From Deltaproteobacteria bacterium (GTDB taxonomy: Bacteria > Desulfobacterota > Desulfuromonadia > Geobacterales > Pseudopelobacteraceae), in contig JACRCG010000008.1 of assembly GCA_016219145.1 (NCBI GenBank), forward strand, positions 1-5,452: a DNA stretch of 5,452 bases. The letters run 5' to 3'. The first letter of the stretch is position 1. Each line of letters begins with the position of its first letter. The position numbers and the translations under genes were made by a program. Positions 1 through 5,452 of the stretch are shown here, piece after piece. The notes under the pieces were generated by a model, which was not told where the DNA came from, did not search any database, and saw only the letters and a program-made list of their open reading frames with translations.

Positions 1-60
1 GAGTTCCCCAAATATACGGTAACCAACATTAAAGAAGGACTGCGAGTAACTTTCAAGTAG
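1..60 (+). CDS. 3' end of an unidentified plus-strand gene
   Basis: Frame 1 is open from the window edge to a TAG stop at 58-60 and encodes about 19 residues ending in TNIKEGLRVTFK. The other two plus frames hit stops within the first 35 bases. The tail alternates polar and hydrophobic residues, as a terminal beta strand would. The stop lies about 28 bases upstream of a strong intrinsic terminator, which supports a real gene end. Too little is present to assign a family. It converges with the cytochrome operon and seems to share its terminator. Confidence 0.5.
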   Translation, partial: EFPKYTVTNIKEGLRVTFK

Positions 61-87
61 TTGTTACAGGCAGTTTGAAGTAAGCTG

Positions 88-120
88 AAAAAAAACAGCC
101 CGGAAACGGGCTGTTTTTTT
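88..120. terminator. Bidirectional intrinsic terminator with GAAA tetraloop
   Basis: A perfect GC-rich stem pairs 96-102 (CAGCCCG) with 107-113 (CGGGCTG) around a GAAA tetraloop at 103-106. An A tract (88-95) lies on one side and a T tract (114-120) on the other. Because the A and T tracts flank the hairpin symmetrically, a U run follows the stem in RNA from either strand. It sits 28 bases after the plus-strand stop at 60 and 29 bases after the minus-strand stop at 150, so it probably ends both converging transcripts. Confidence 0.9.
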
Positions 121-149
121 GTACGCAGATATGTGACGGACCTGTTTCC

Positions 150-512
150 CTATTTCATGTTTTCATCAAGCAGATGATTGAGTAACAGAACAATATCCCT
201 TATCTCCTGCTTGTTCATATCAGAATTCGGCTTACGTAACATCTTGATTCCATAAGCTTTAACGGCCTGTTTATTGAATGGCTGCCCTGTGATCGGAGCC
301 CTGCCGGTCTGGACTGAGATGACAGTGCGCCCCATGGTGTGGCATTTTATGCACTTTCTTGACATCAAATCAAATGCAGGCCTGAATGTGGCCTCAATGC
401 TTTCCGGATCAAAGTTCATGTTGTCACCACGTCCTTTGACCTTAATGCGGGCTTCAGCTAATGATGAAGTTACCAGGGTGATGAGTGCGGCGAGTAGCAT
501 AAGTCTCTTCAT
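150..512 (-). CDS. Small exported monoheme c-type cytochrome
   Basis: A 120-residue protein with a signal peptide (MKR, then a hydrophobic core to about residue 18, probable cleavage after AEA at 19-21). One heme motif, CIKCH, lies at residues 54-58. Downstream, Met91 in GIKMLRKPNSD and Met99 are candidate sixth ligands, and the C-terminal helix (about 100-117) fits a small class I cytochrome fold. An upstream in-frame ATG at 533 exists, but AAGGAG lies about 8 bases before the ATG at 512, so 512 is preferred. It is the last gene of the minus-strand cytochrome operon, 76 bases after the heme-porin gene and 29 bases before the terminator. Its likely role is a periplasmic electron shuttle to or from the outer-membrane components; this is inferred from context. 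The named family is not recognised. Confidence 0.85.
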   Translation of the reverse strand: MKRLMLLAALITLVTSSLAEARIKVKGRGDNMNFDPESIEATFRPAFDLMSRKCIKCHTMGRTVISVQTGRAPITGQPFNKQAVKAYGIKMLRKPNSDMNKQEIRDIVLLLNHLLDENMK

Positions 513-588
513 ATACGTGACTCCTTGGAGCATTTATTGAAAGGTTACCAGAAAAAACATATTGTTCAATAATATTTGACGAATTAAT
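513..588. other. AT-rich spacer within the cytochrome operon
   Basis: The 76-base gap between the heme-porin gene and the small cytochrome holds the AAGGAG ribosome binding site of the small cytochrome (minus strand, about 521-526). It is otherwise AT-rich with only weak, imperfect inverted repeats. I see no GC-rich hairpin with a U run, so read-through from the porin gene is likely. Confidence 0.5.
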
Positions 589-2088
589 TCAGAATCCGAA
601 TGTCAACCCCATTGTGCCAAGGCGGTTGATAGCACTGTTTGCTATTTCATACTTATATTCCGCGATCAGTTTCAGGTTTTCCAGTGGAGCATAACCGAGC
701 GCAGCAACGTAGCGGCGGGCATACAGGTTGGTGAAATTCTGTTTGTCCGGAGTAGCCTCTTGCTGCAGGTACTCAAATCTTGTTGATGCAAGCAGGTTCA
801 TCTTCAAGGCGTACTCCACTTCAGCGGTGCCGCTCCTGGAGGTTACCCTGGTTTTTTGGGTAATGATACTTGGGGCCACATTGTCGTCGCTACCGATTCC
901 ACCCAGCACACGCAGGCGGAATGCCTTGTACAGGAGTTCAGTGTCCAGACCCAATCGGTAATAGCTATTTTTGGGATCGTTTGAATTGGCAGTGCCGTTC
1001 TTGCCGTAATAGCCGTAAGCCCCAACGGAAAGCGTCAGAAAATCAAGAATGGTTTCGTCCTTTGATAGATCAATATCCGGCTCATTTGCCAGATAATCGG
1101 CTCCGCCGAATTTATAGGAAATGTGGCCGTAGCCTTCCTTGGTGTTCTGTCCCTTACGATTTACGACACCACCTGCCACAAAAAAGCGTTTGCCGAGTAC
1201 TGCATTCAGCTCCAGAGCATCCTGGGTCTGCTCAACCCTGAAAAGAGATTCCTTTCCAACAGTGTAGGTGTATGGAAGATAGTTATTAGTGACGGTGAGT
1301 TTGTTATTGGTTTTCCAAAGTCCGAGTTTGGGCTGCATGCGGCCGATTTTCAAGTTTAGCGGGGTATCAAGCAGGTGCCTCCAGGTGATGTAAAATTCGT
1401 TTATATCAGTTTTGTTATTGGATGAAATAATGCTGGAGTTATATGTGCCTACGGGCGGTTGCTCGCTGTAGGCAACATAAGTGGCAAAAAAACCGACGGT
1501 GTCACGGAAATTGCCGCCGGCGTGAAGTTTGAAACTACGGGTAGAAAAATCAAATTCATTAACGGCTTTATTGTCATAGATGACATTAAGTGCGCCGGTA
1601 AATGAAATCGGAAGCTGTTCCGGAATGGCGGCCAGCAAAAGCCCTTCCGATTTTCCCTCTCCGGATGAGCTGTCTCCGGATGAGGCGACCGGAGCGGGTG
1701 CCGCTGCCGGGGTATCGGCCGTATCTCCATCGGTGATCATGGCCCCGGATTTAAGCTTGCTCAGCTTATCGGCATCTCCATCACCCCTGATCACTTTCGC
1801 CTTGGCGGATCCGTTGGCGGTTGCCGCCGGTTTGGCAGCAGGGGCAGTCGCCGGAGCCGCCTCTTTATCCTTACCCGCTTTTTTCTTGCCGACATAAACG
1901 TAGGAGTTTTTCAGGAATGCTTCGCCATATTCGTTAAGCTCAGGAAAGATCGTGTGGCAAGTGGTGCATTCCACCTTGTGTGCCCTTGTAAAGGCTGGAA
2001 TGGCAAACGCAGAGTGGGCAAAAAACAGAGCTGTTGCCAAAGCGCCGAGTACAATCACGGTCAAGGAGTTCAGAGATGTGTTTTTCAT
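589..2088 (-). CDS. Outer-membrane beta-barrel porin with an N-terminal heme (Cyc2-like layout)
   Basis: A 499-residue protein. Residues 1-29 form a signal peptide with probable cleavage AHSAFA|IPAF. A single heme motif, CTTCH, lies at 41-45, followed by FPELNEYGEAF, a sequence typical of fused monoheme cytochrome-porins. Residues about 67-150 are low-complexity (Lys-rich, then Ala/Pro, then Ser/Gly/Asp). From about 157 to the end, alternating beta-strand-like segments with Tyr/Phe and the stretch LKIGRMQPKLGLW (residues 245-257) suggest a barrel. The protein ends in LTFGF, and a terminal Phe is the usual outer-membrane assembly signal. An in-frame TTG at 2124 overlaps the upstream stop, but GGAG lies 9 bases before the ATG at 2088 and the signal peptide begins there, so 2088 is chosen. 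Seen: heme motif, signal peptide, C-terminal Phe. Inferred: electron passage through the outer membrane, as for Cyc2-type proteins. A diverged monoheme porin of another family remains possible. Confidence 0.83.
   Translation of the reverse strand: MKNTSLNSLTVIVLGALATALFFAHSAFAIPAFTRAHKVECTTCHTIFPELNEYGEAFLKNSYVYVGKKKAGKDKEAAPATAPAAKPAATANGSAKAKVIRGDGDADKLSKLKSGAMITDGDTADTPAAAPAPVASSGDSSSGEGKSEGLLLAAIPEQLPISFTGALNVIYDNKAVNEFDFSTRSFKLHAGGNFRDTVGFFATYVAYSEQPPVGTYNSSIISSNNKTDINEFYITWRHLLDTPLNLKIGRMQPKLGLWKTNNKLTVTNNYLPYTYTVGKESLFRVEQTQDALELNAVLGKRFFVAGGVVNRKGQNTKEGYGHISYKFGGADYLANEPDIDLSKDETILDFLTLSVGAYGYYGKNGTANSNDPKNSYYRLGLDTELLYKAFRLRVLGGIGSDDNVAPSIITQKTRVTSRSGTAEVEYALKMNLLASTRFEYLQQEATPDKQNFTNLYARRYVAALGYAPLENLKLIAEYKYEIANSAINRLGTMGLTFGF
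1638..1890 (-). other. Low-complexity linker between heme and barrel domains
   Basis: Codes residues about 67-150 of the heme-porin. The order is a Lys-rich patch (KKKAGKDKE), an Ala/Pro/Lys block, a mixed segment with RGDGDADKLSKLKSGAM, a second Ala/Pro block and a Ser/Gly/Glu block. The base composition rises locally because of Ala, Pro and Gly codons. It separates the heme site from the first predicted strand by about 110 residues. It could be a flexible tether or a periplasmic plug; no known domain is visible. Confidence 0.7.
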
Positions 2089-2120
2089 CGTTTCATTCTC
2101 CATTTGGTTGAAAATAGTAA

Positions 2121-4055
2121 TCAAATGTCCCCAGGGCGTTTTAGCTTGTCAGCTGGCGCAAGGTCCAGACTTGCCTTGGTTTTGCCGTACAGCCATTTTA
2201 TAGCCGTCTCCGCCTGCTGCTTGGTAACTAATGCCCTTACCTCAACGTTTGACGTTGCGCCAACCGTTTCGAGTGTTCTGTCAGTGGTGGTTGTCAGAAA
2301 ATAAATTGCGTCAGCAACATTGAATTGTTGTACTGCTGGATATTGATATGTGTTTGAAAGACCGTCGGTATTAAGCGCAGGATTAGTAGTACTTGTACTC
2401 AGATAGTAAATTGAGTCGTAGATTAGTCGTTTTGCGTACAACGGATTATGGACATAAGCGCCCGGTTCGTTTATCAGGGTTGCGTGATTAAAGTTTGCAC
2501 CCATCAAGTCAGGGCCGGTACCGGTACCCAGATAGGTCCAATTAGTAGTTGAACGTGCTTTGTTGCTGGTGCTGTTGAAGGGTAGCAAAGGATTGGTTGG
2601 CACGTAACGCACAAGCCTGATCCATTTGTTGAGCACAGCCAGGGCCGAGATGTAGCCCTCCTTGTCGCTGTTCAATTCAGTGTTATCCAAGTTGATATGG
2701 CAACCAGAGGTATTGCAACTCTGACTTGTTACAGATGCAATTTTCAAGGAAGCCGGGGATGCGCTGCTGACGCTGTAAACCTGCGCCCAGGTGCGATTTG
2801 AGGTGTACAGTGTAAATTGGGCGGTATCATGGATGACTGGTTTGAAGGTGTGAGAGTCCGATTTGACGGTTTTGTTCATATGGCAGGTAATACAAGGGCC
2901 TTTACCGCTGACAAGTCCGGCTGTATCGTGTCCGGTATTGGCGCCAACGCCAGATACGTATTCCTTGCCGGCAAATTCGTAGCCGCTCTTGGATGTCAGT
3001 AAAGCTGCGCCGGTAAAATCGTGATTACGGACCTCGGTAAGTTCAGAAAAGTCCACCCCCATATTTTTGTACACTGTAATCACCGGCCCGGAGCCGCCGC
3101 GACCTGCATGACAGGGGATGCAGACATTGGATGACTTCAGATCAGGGAAAACAACCGAATTGTTCTGGATCTTGGCGTGTCCTCCGGGGTTGCCGGCACT
3201 GGCGACTGTTTTGCCAGAGTAGTTGTAGAATATCGTGACTTGGGGAATTGCGCGCAACTTGAAATCATAACCGGTGTGGCAGGCATCGCAACCGGTAACT
3301 TCTTTCGTCTTATCGACATCACTTCCAAACGGTCTTGCATCGGTGAATTTTTCACCAAAAAATGTTGATTCGACAAAATTTATAAAACCGGTAGTCGTGT
3401 GGCAACGGACGCAGACCGGGGTCCCTTTGGCGATGTCAGCTGCTACGGTGGTGTTTGAAGGAGAAGAGTTCGCGTAAGCCAGACGGGCCGACTGGCTGGT
3501 CCCGTACAGTTTGAAATCTCTGGCTCTGCGGGCGGGTGTGGCGACTTCTCCGTGGCCCGATTTGGCCCAGGAACGGTTATAAGAAATATTGGTGGTCGGG
3601 TCATGCGGGTTGTGGCATTTACGGCAGTTGCCGATGTAATTGGTGCTGACGTAAGATGCAGTGTATCCGCCGAAGGAAAGCGGGTAACTAGTCTTTCCAA
3701 AATGGGCTGATCTGGATCCGGTTGGAAAGAGGCCGTAAGTAGCGCCGTGGCAATTTTCGCATTTACGATCGGTGTCCGGGTTTTTGCTTACATGTTTGGC
3801 AGATAATGGAGTACCGGCAGGAGTGCCTCCATGGCAGCGGTTGCAGCCGGTAGGGTGTCCAGCTTCCGGTTCATGGCAGTCAGCACAACCGGCAGCGTTG
3901 GAGGTGTTATGGTGAGACAGTTTCCATTCGTTTACGATATTATTTGCGGTGCCGGGACTAATGGCACTCTGATGGCAATCGATGCATGTCTGTGACTGCT
4001 CCAGTTTGGTTGACCCTGGATTGCCGACCGTTTTCTCGCCACACCCGAACTGCGG
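2121..4055 (-). CDS. OmcB-like multiheme lipoprotein cytochrome, 5' end missing
   Basis: One frame is open from the TGA at 2121-2123 up to an in-frame stop at 4056-4058, with no ATG, GTG or TTG before a TTG at 3257 that lies inside the heme region; the true start is lost. Numbering from Cys at 4041-4043 in GCGEKTVGNPG, a possible lipidated mature N terminus, gives 640 residues. Heme motifs begin at residues 20 (CIDCH), 53 (CADCH), 67 (CNRCH), 95 (CENCH), 140 (CRKCH), 211 (CVRCH), 252 (CDACH), 308 (CIPCH), 384 (CITCH) and 443 (CNTSGCH, a CX4CH form). A heme-free tail of about 190 residues follows. From memory, the stretches SSNVCIPCHAGR, GPCITCHM...SHTFKPV and EPGAYVHNPLYAKRLIYDS correspond to segments of Geobacter OmcB, an outer-surface cytochrome of porin-cytochrome conduits used in metal reduction. 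The next gene starts 32 bases downstream, implying an operon. The exact OmcB/OmcC/Omc paralogue cannot be named, and the 5' end stops at the suspected junction. Confidence 0.82.
   Translation of the reverse strand, partial: PQFGCGEKTVGNPGSTKLEQSQTCIDCHQSAISPGTANNIVNEWKLSHHNTSNAAGCADCHEPEAGHPTGCNRCHGGTPAGTPLSAKHVSKNPDTDRKCENCHGATYGLFPTGSRSAHFGKTSYPLSFGGYTASYVSTNYIGNCRKCHNPHDPTTNISYNRSWAKSGHGEVATPARRARDFKLYGTSQSARLAYANSSPSNTTVAADIAKGTPVCVRCHTTTGFINFVESTFFGEKFTDARPFGSDVDKTKEVTGCDACHTGYDFKLRAIPQVTIFYNYSGKTVASAGNPGGHAKIQNNSVVFPDLKSSNVCIPCHAGRGGSGPVITVYKNMGVDFSELTEVRNHDFTGAALLTSKSGYEFAGKEYVSGVGANTGHDTAGLVSGKGPCITCHMNKTVKSDSHTFKPVIHDTAQFTLYTSNRTWAQVYSVSSASPASLKIASVTSQSCNTSGCHINLDNTELNSDKEGYISALAVLNKWIRLVRYVPTNPLLPFNSTSNKARSTTNWTYLGTGTGPDLMGANFNHATLINEPGAYVHNPLYAKRLIYDSIYYLSTSTTNPALNTDGLSNTYQYPAVQQFNVADAIYFLTTTTDRTLETVGATSNVEVRALVTKQQAETAIKWLYGKTKASLDLAPADKLKRPGDI
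2697..2717 (-). other. CX4CH heme-binding motif (tenth heme site)
   Basis: The last Cys/Cys-His site of the large cytochrome reads CNTSGCH, with four rather than two residues between the cysteines. CX4CH sites are known to bind heme covalently in tetraheme cytochromes c3, so occupancy is plausible here. In the OmcB sequence as I recall it, the corresponding place has an ordinary CxxCH. Confidence 0.65.
4011..4046. other. Junction between two unrelated sequence blocks
   Basis: Reading leftward on the minus strand, cytochrome-like sequence begins at about 4046 (GCGEKTVGNPG). Reading rightward on the plus strand, CrcB-like sequence begins at about 4026 (DRFLATPELRLF). Neither gene has its 5' part: the cytochrome lacks start and signal peptide, and crcB lacks its first two membrane helices. 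GC content steps up to the right. The plausible homologies overlap by up to about 20 bases, so the exact point is uncertain. This could be an assembly chimera joined through a short shared sequence, or a real rearrangement. No insertion sequence, tRNA or target-site repeat is visible at the join. Confidence 0.75.
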
Positions 4056-4232
4056 CTATTCCTGACCGTGGGAATCCTCGGCGGTTTCACAACCTTCTCG
4101 TCCTTCAGTTACGAGACCCTCGCGCTCATCCGGGATGGCGATTTCCTTCTGGGATTGGCGAACGTGGGTTGCAGCATGGTTGCCTGCCTGATTGCCACGT
4201 GGGCGGGGATGACTATCGGACGGTGGATCTGA
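4026..4232 (+). pseudogene. crcB: Fluoride channel CrcB/Fluc, C-terminal half only
   Basis: The frame ends at TGA 4230-4232 and codes about 68 residues. The stretch ELRLFLTVGILGGFTTFSSF followed by SYETLALIRDGDF is the hallmark third-helix region of CrcB/Fluc. It includes the GGxTTFSxF break and the phenylalanines that line the fluoride pore, and the last hydrophobic helix (about 4149-4210) follows. Family members are about 120-130 residues with four membrane helices. Here helices 1 and 2 are absent, an in-frame stop lies at 4011-4013, and no start codon precedes the motif (the first is a GTG at 4068, inside helix 3). The fragment cannot form the normal dimeric channel. Any upstream fluoride riboswitch or promoter is also missing. 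DUF190 follows after 12 bases, a common partner. The truncation coincides with the suspected junction, so the intact gene may exist elsewhere. Confidence 0.87.
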
Positions 4233-4244
4233 ACAGAGGCGACC

Positions 4245-4595
4245 ATGAAACTGGAAGGTGAAGGGAAACTGCTCCGCGTGTTCATCGGGGAATCCGACAA
4301 AGATGGGCACCATGCCTTGTATTCGTCGATCGTCAGGCTGGCCAGGGAACGAGGCTTGGCGGGCGCGACCGTCCTGCGCGGGGTCGAAGGTTTTGGAGCG
4401 AACAGCCGTTTCATCCACACCGCCAGGATCCTGCGCCTGTCCGAGGACCTGCCTATCGTGGTGGAACTGGTCGACACCGAGGAGAAGATCCAGGGATTTA
4501 TTCCAGTCCTGGATGAACTCTTCGAGAAGGCCAGATGTGGAGGGATGATCACCCTTGAGAAGGCTGAGGTGCTTCGCTACAGCGCAGGGAAATGA
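4245..4595 (+). CDS. DUF190 family protein
   Basis: A complete protein of 116 residues, close to the usual DUF190 length of about 100-120. It starts MKLEGEGKLLRVFIGESDK, contains HHALYSSIVRLARERGLAGA followed by TVLRGVEGFG, and ends with PIVVELVDTEEKIQGFIPVL, GGMITLEKAEVLRY and a short tail, all typical of the family. The fold is PII-like/ferredoxin-like; no catalytic activity is established. The ATG is preceded by AGAGG with 5 bases between. It lies 12 bases after the crcB stop, and the two genes are often adjacent in bacteria, which suggests a link to fluoride or ion homeostasis; that role is inferred from neighbourhood only. Its last 47 bases overlap the 3' end of the opposing gene. Confidence 0.9.
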   Translation: MKLEGEGKLLRVFIGESDKDGHHALYSSIVRLARERGLAGATVLRGVEGFGANSRFIHTARILRLSEDLPIVVELVDTEEKIQGFIPVLDELFEKARCGGMITLEKAEVLRYSAGK

Positions 4596-5452
4596 TTGCA
4601 AGATCCACGGCTTCGATCGCTTGCCGGAGTTTCGGCCCGAGATCGTCCTCGGAGGTTGCCAAGGATTCAAGGGTCGCCAGTTCCTGAACCACGAACTCCA
4701 TGGCCTGGGAAACAAGCGAATCGATGCTGGCGTTGGTGGACTCGGCCCACTGGTTCGCGAGCCGGGAAAGGTTCTTTTCCACCTCCCAGGGAACGAGGCC
4801 AAGGAAATGCCGTGCAAACAGGGGCCCGAAGATGCCCATGGGGATGAGGAACCAGAGCAGGTCGACCTGGGTGTCGAAGACCATGCCGATGCGCACGTCC
4901 GGGCGGCGAGGCTCGACGACCTCCCCGTGGAATTGGGCCCCCTCGAAACGAATGCCCAAGGCGTTGTAGATGGCCTGACCCAACCGATCCTGGAAGGCCC
5001 GAACCATCCGTTGGAGGCTCGTCTGGGCTTCGGTGAGGAAATCGCCAAGGAAGTCCGCGCCCTGTCCCGAGATCCGGGTCATCTCCTCATGCATCCCGGC
5101 TTCTAGCCAGCCTTGGAATCGCCGGCTCCGCTTGTACAGGTTTCCTTTCCATCCCGGCATCTCTTGCTGAAGTGAGGTCCGGAGGCCCCGGGCAACCTCC
5201 CCGCGGAAGCGCTGGAACCGCTCATCCGCCCGCGAACGCAGGCGGGCCTGAAGATCCCGTACGAACACCGTAATCTCCCGCTTGAGGGTCTGGAAACCCG
5301 CCCGTTCCTGACCCAGGAGCCCCTGGAGTTCGGCCCGAGCCTCCGCAGCGGAGGATGCTGTCGCCTGCGCGAGCTGGAGGTAGGCCCGGCAGGCACCAGC
5401 AAGAGCCCGAACCTTGTGTTCGAGGATGCGGGCGTGGAGTTCCTCATGACGA
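4549..5452 (-). CDS. Probable dynamin-like protein, C-terminal part (runs off the right edge)
   Basis: The frame stays open from TGA at 4549-4551 to the window edge, giving about 300 residues. A GTG at 5268 is only an internal Val codon, because the sequence above it (LKREITVFVRDLQARLRS) continues without a break as the same helical protein. The N-terminal visible part is rich in Ala, Leu, Gln, Arg and Glu with long helix and coiled-coil character. A hydrophobic segment (LLWFLIPMGIFGPLFARHF) at about 4801-4857 is followed by an amphipathic helix beginning VEKNLSRLANQWAEST. A helical stalk plus a membrane-inserting paddle is the layout of the C-terminal half of bacterial dynamin-like GTPases, which remodel membranes. 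The GTPase domain would lie outside the window, so the assignment is by general likeness only. It converges with DUF190, overlapping by 47 bases. Confidence 0.55.
   Translation of the reverse strand, partial: RHEELHARILEHKVRALAGACRAYLQLAQATASSAAEARAELQGLLGQERAGFQTLKREITVFVRDLQARLRSRADERFQRFRGEVARGLRTSLQQEMPGWKGNLYKRSRRFQGWLEAGMHEEMTRISGQGADFLGDFLTEAQTSLQRMVRAFQDRLGQAIYNALGIRFEGAQFHGEVVEPRRPDVRIGMVFDTQVDLLWFLIPMGIFGPLFARHFLGLVPWEVEKNLSRLANQWAESTNASIDSLVSQAMEFVVQELATLESLATSEDDLGPKLRQAIEAVDLAIISLRCSEAPQPSQG

Noticed and set aside
540..580. A possible promoter for the small cytochrome (TTGAAC and TAACCT on the minus strand)
   Set aside because: The spacing is 16 bases but the -10 match is poor, and the operon arrangement gives a simpler explanation.
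1580..1897. A plus-strand Ala/Ser/Pro-rich open frame
   Set aside because: It is antisense to the low-complexity linker of the heme-porin gene and arises from its Ala, Gly and Pro codons.
2517..2528. A 12-base perfect palindrome GGTACCGGTACC
   Set aside because: It lies inside the cytochrome coding sequence and encodes part of LGTGTGPD; there is no second copy or spacing to suggest an operator.
2121..3257. A separate 378-residue cytochrome starting at TTG 3257
   Set aside because: The same frame stays open upstream to 4055 and holds seven more in-frame heme motifs, so the TTG is an internal Leu codon of a longer protein.
3960..4100. An insertion sequence or attachment site at the composition change
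   Set aside because: I saw no inverted ends, transposase fragment, tRNA end or duplicated target at the junction.
4056..5048. A long minus-strand open frame of 330 codons
   Set aside because: It lies antisense to crcB and DUF190 and overlaps the better-supported dynamin-like frame; its Pro/Arg/Ser-rich composition is typical of a shadow frame in GC-rich DNA.
4555..5106. A plus-strand open frame of 183 codons
   Set aside because: It is antisense to the dynamin-like frame, which has coherent helical and hydrophobic segments and stays open to the edge; the plus frame shows no recognisable domain.

Overview
The window looks like two unrelated pieces of deltaproteobacterial (Desulfuromonadota-like) DNA that meet near position 4011-4046. 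The left piece (about 1-4040) has moderate GC and carries c-type cytochrome genes on the minus strand. The right piece (about 4026-5452) is clearly GC-richer and carries a fluoride-channel/DUF190 pair and a dynamin-like gene. As hand-counted samples, 2401-2460 is 38% GC and 4861-4920 is 70% GC. The Geobacter-type assignment is inferred from remembered protein similarity (OmcB-like cytochrome) and from the density of CxxCH heme motifs, not from a search.

Left piece, in transcription order on the minus strand. (1) A large multiheme cytochrome (about 4055 down to 2121) has nine CxxCH sites and one CX4CH site. It resembles the OmcB family of outer-surface lipoprotein cytochromes and is open to the junction with no start codon or signal peptide. 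(2) After 32 bases comes a 499-residue outer-membrane beta-barrel protein (2088 to 589). It has a signal peptide, one N-terminal heme motif, a long Ala/Pro/Lys/Asp-rich linker and a C-terminal Phe, a layout like the fused cytochrome-porins (Cyc2 type). (3) After 76 bases comes a small exported monoheme cytochrome (512 to 150). A strong GAAA-loop terminator (88-120), which can work in both directions, closes this operon and also the tail of an unidentified plus-strand gene ending at 60.

Read together, the three genes look like an extracellular electron transfer module: a surface multiheme lipoprotein, a heme-bearing porin that could wire it through the outer membrane, and a periplasmic shuttle. 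This is inference; no periplasmic multiheme partner or ordinary heme-free porin is visible, and the upstream side of the operon is cut off.

Right piece. The C-terminal half of a CrcB/Fluc fluoride channel (to 4232) is followed after 12 bases by a complete DUF190 gene (4245-4595), a familiar pairing. Converging on it, with a 47-base overlap of coding ends, is the C-terminal part of a probable dynamin-like protein on the minus strand, running off the right edge.

The abrupt loss of the 5' ends of both crcB and the cytochrome at the same point, together with the composition step, suggests an assembly chimera or a recent rearrangement. Neighbourhood across 4011-4046 should not be used for functional inference until it is verified.
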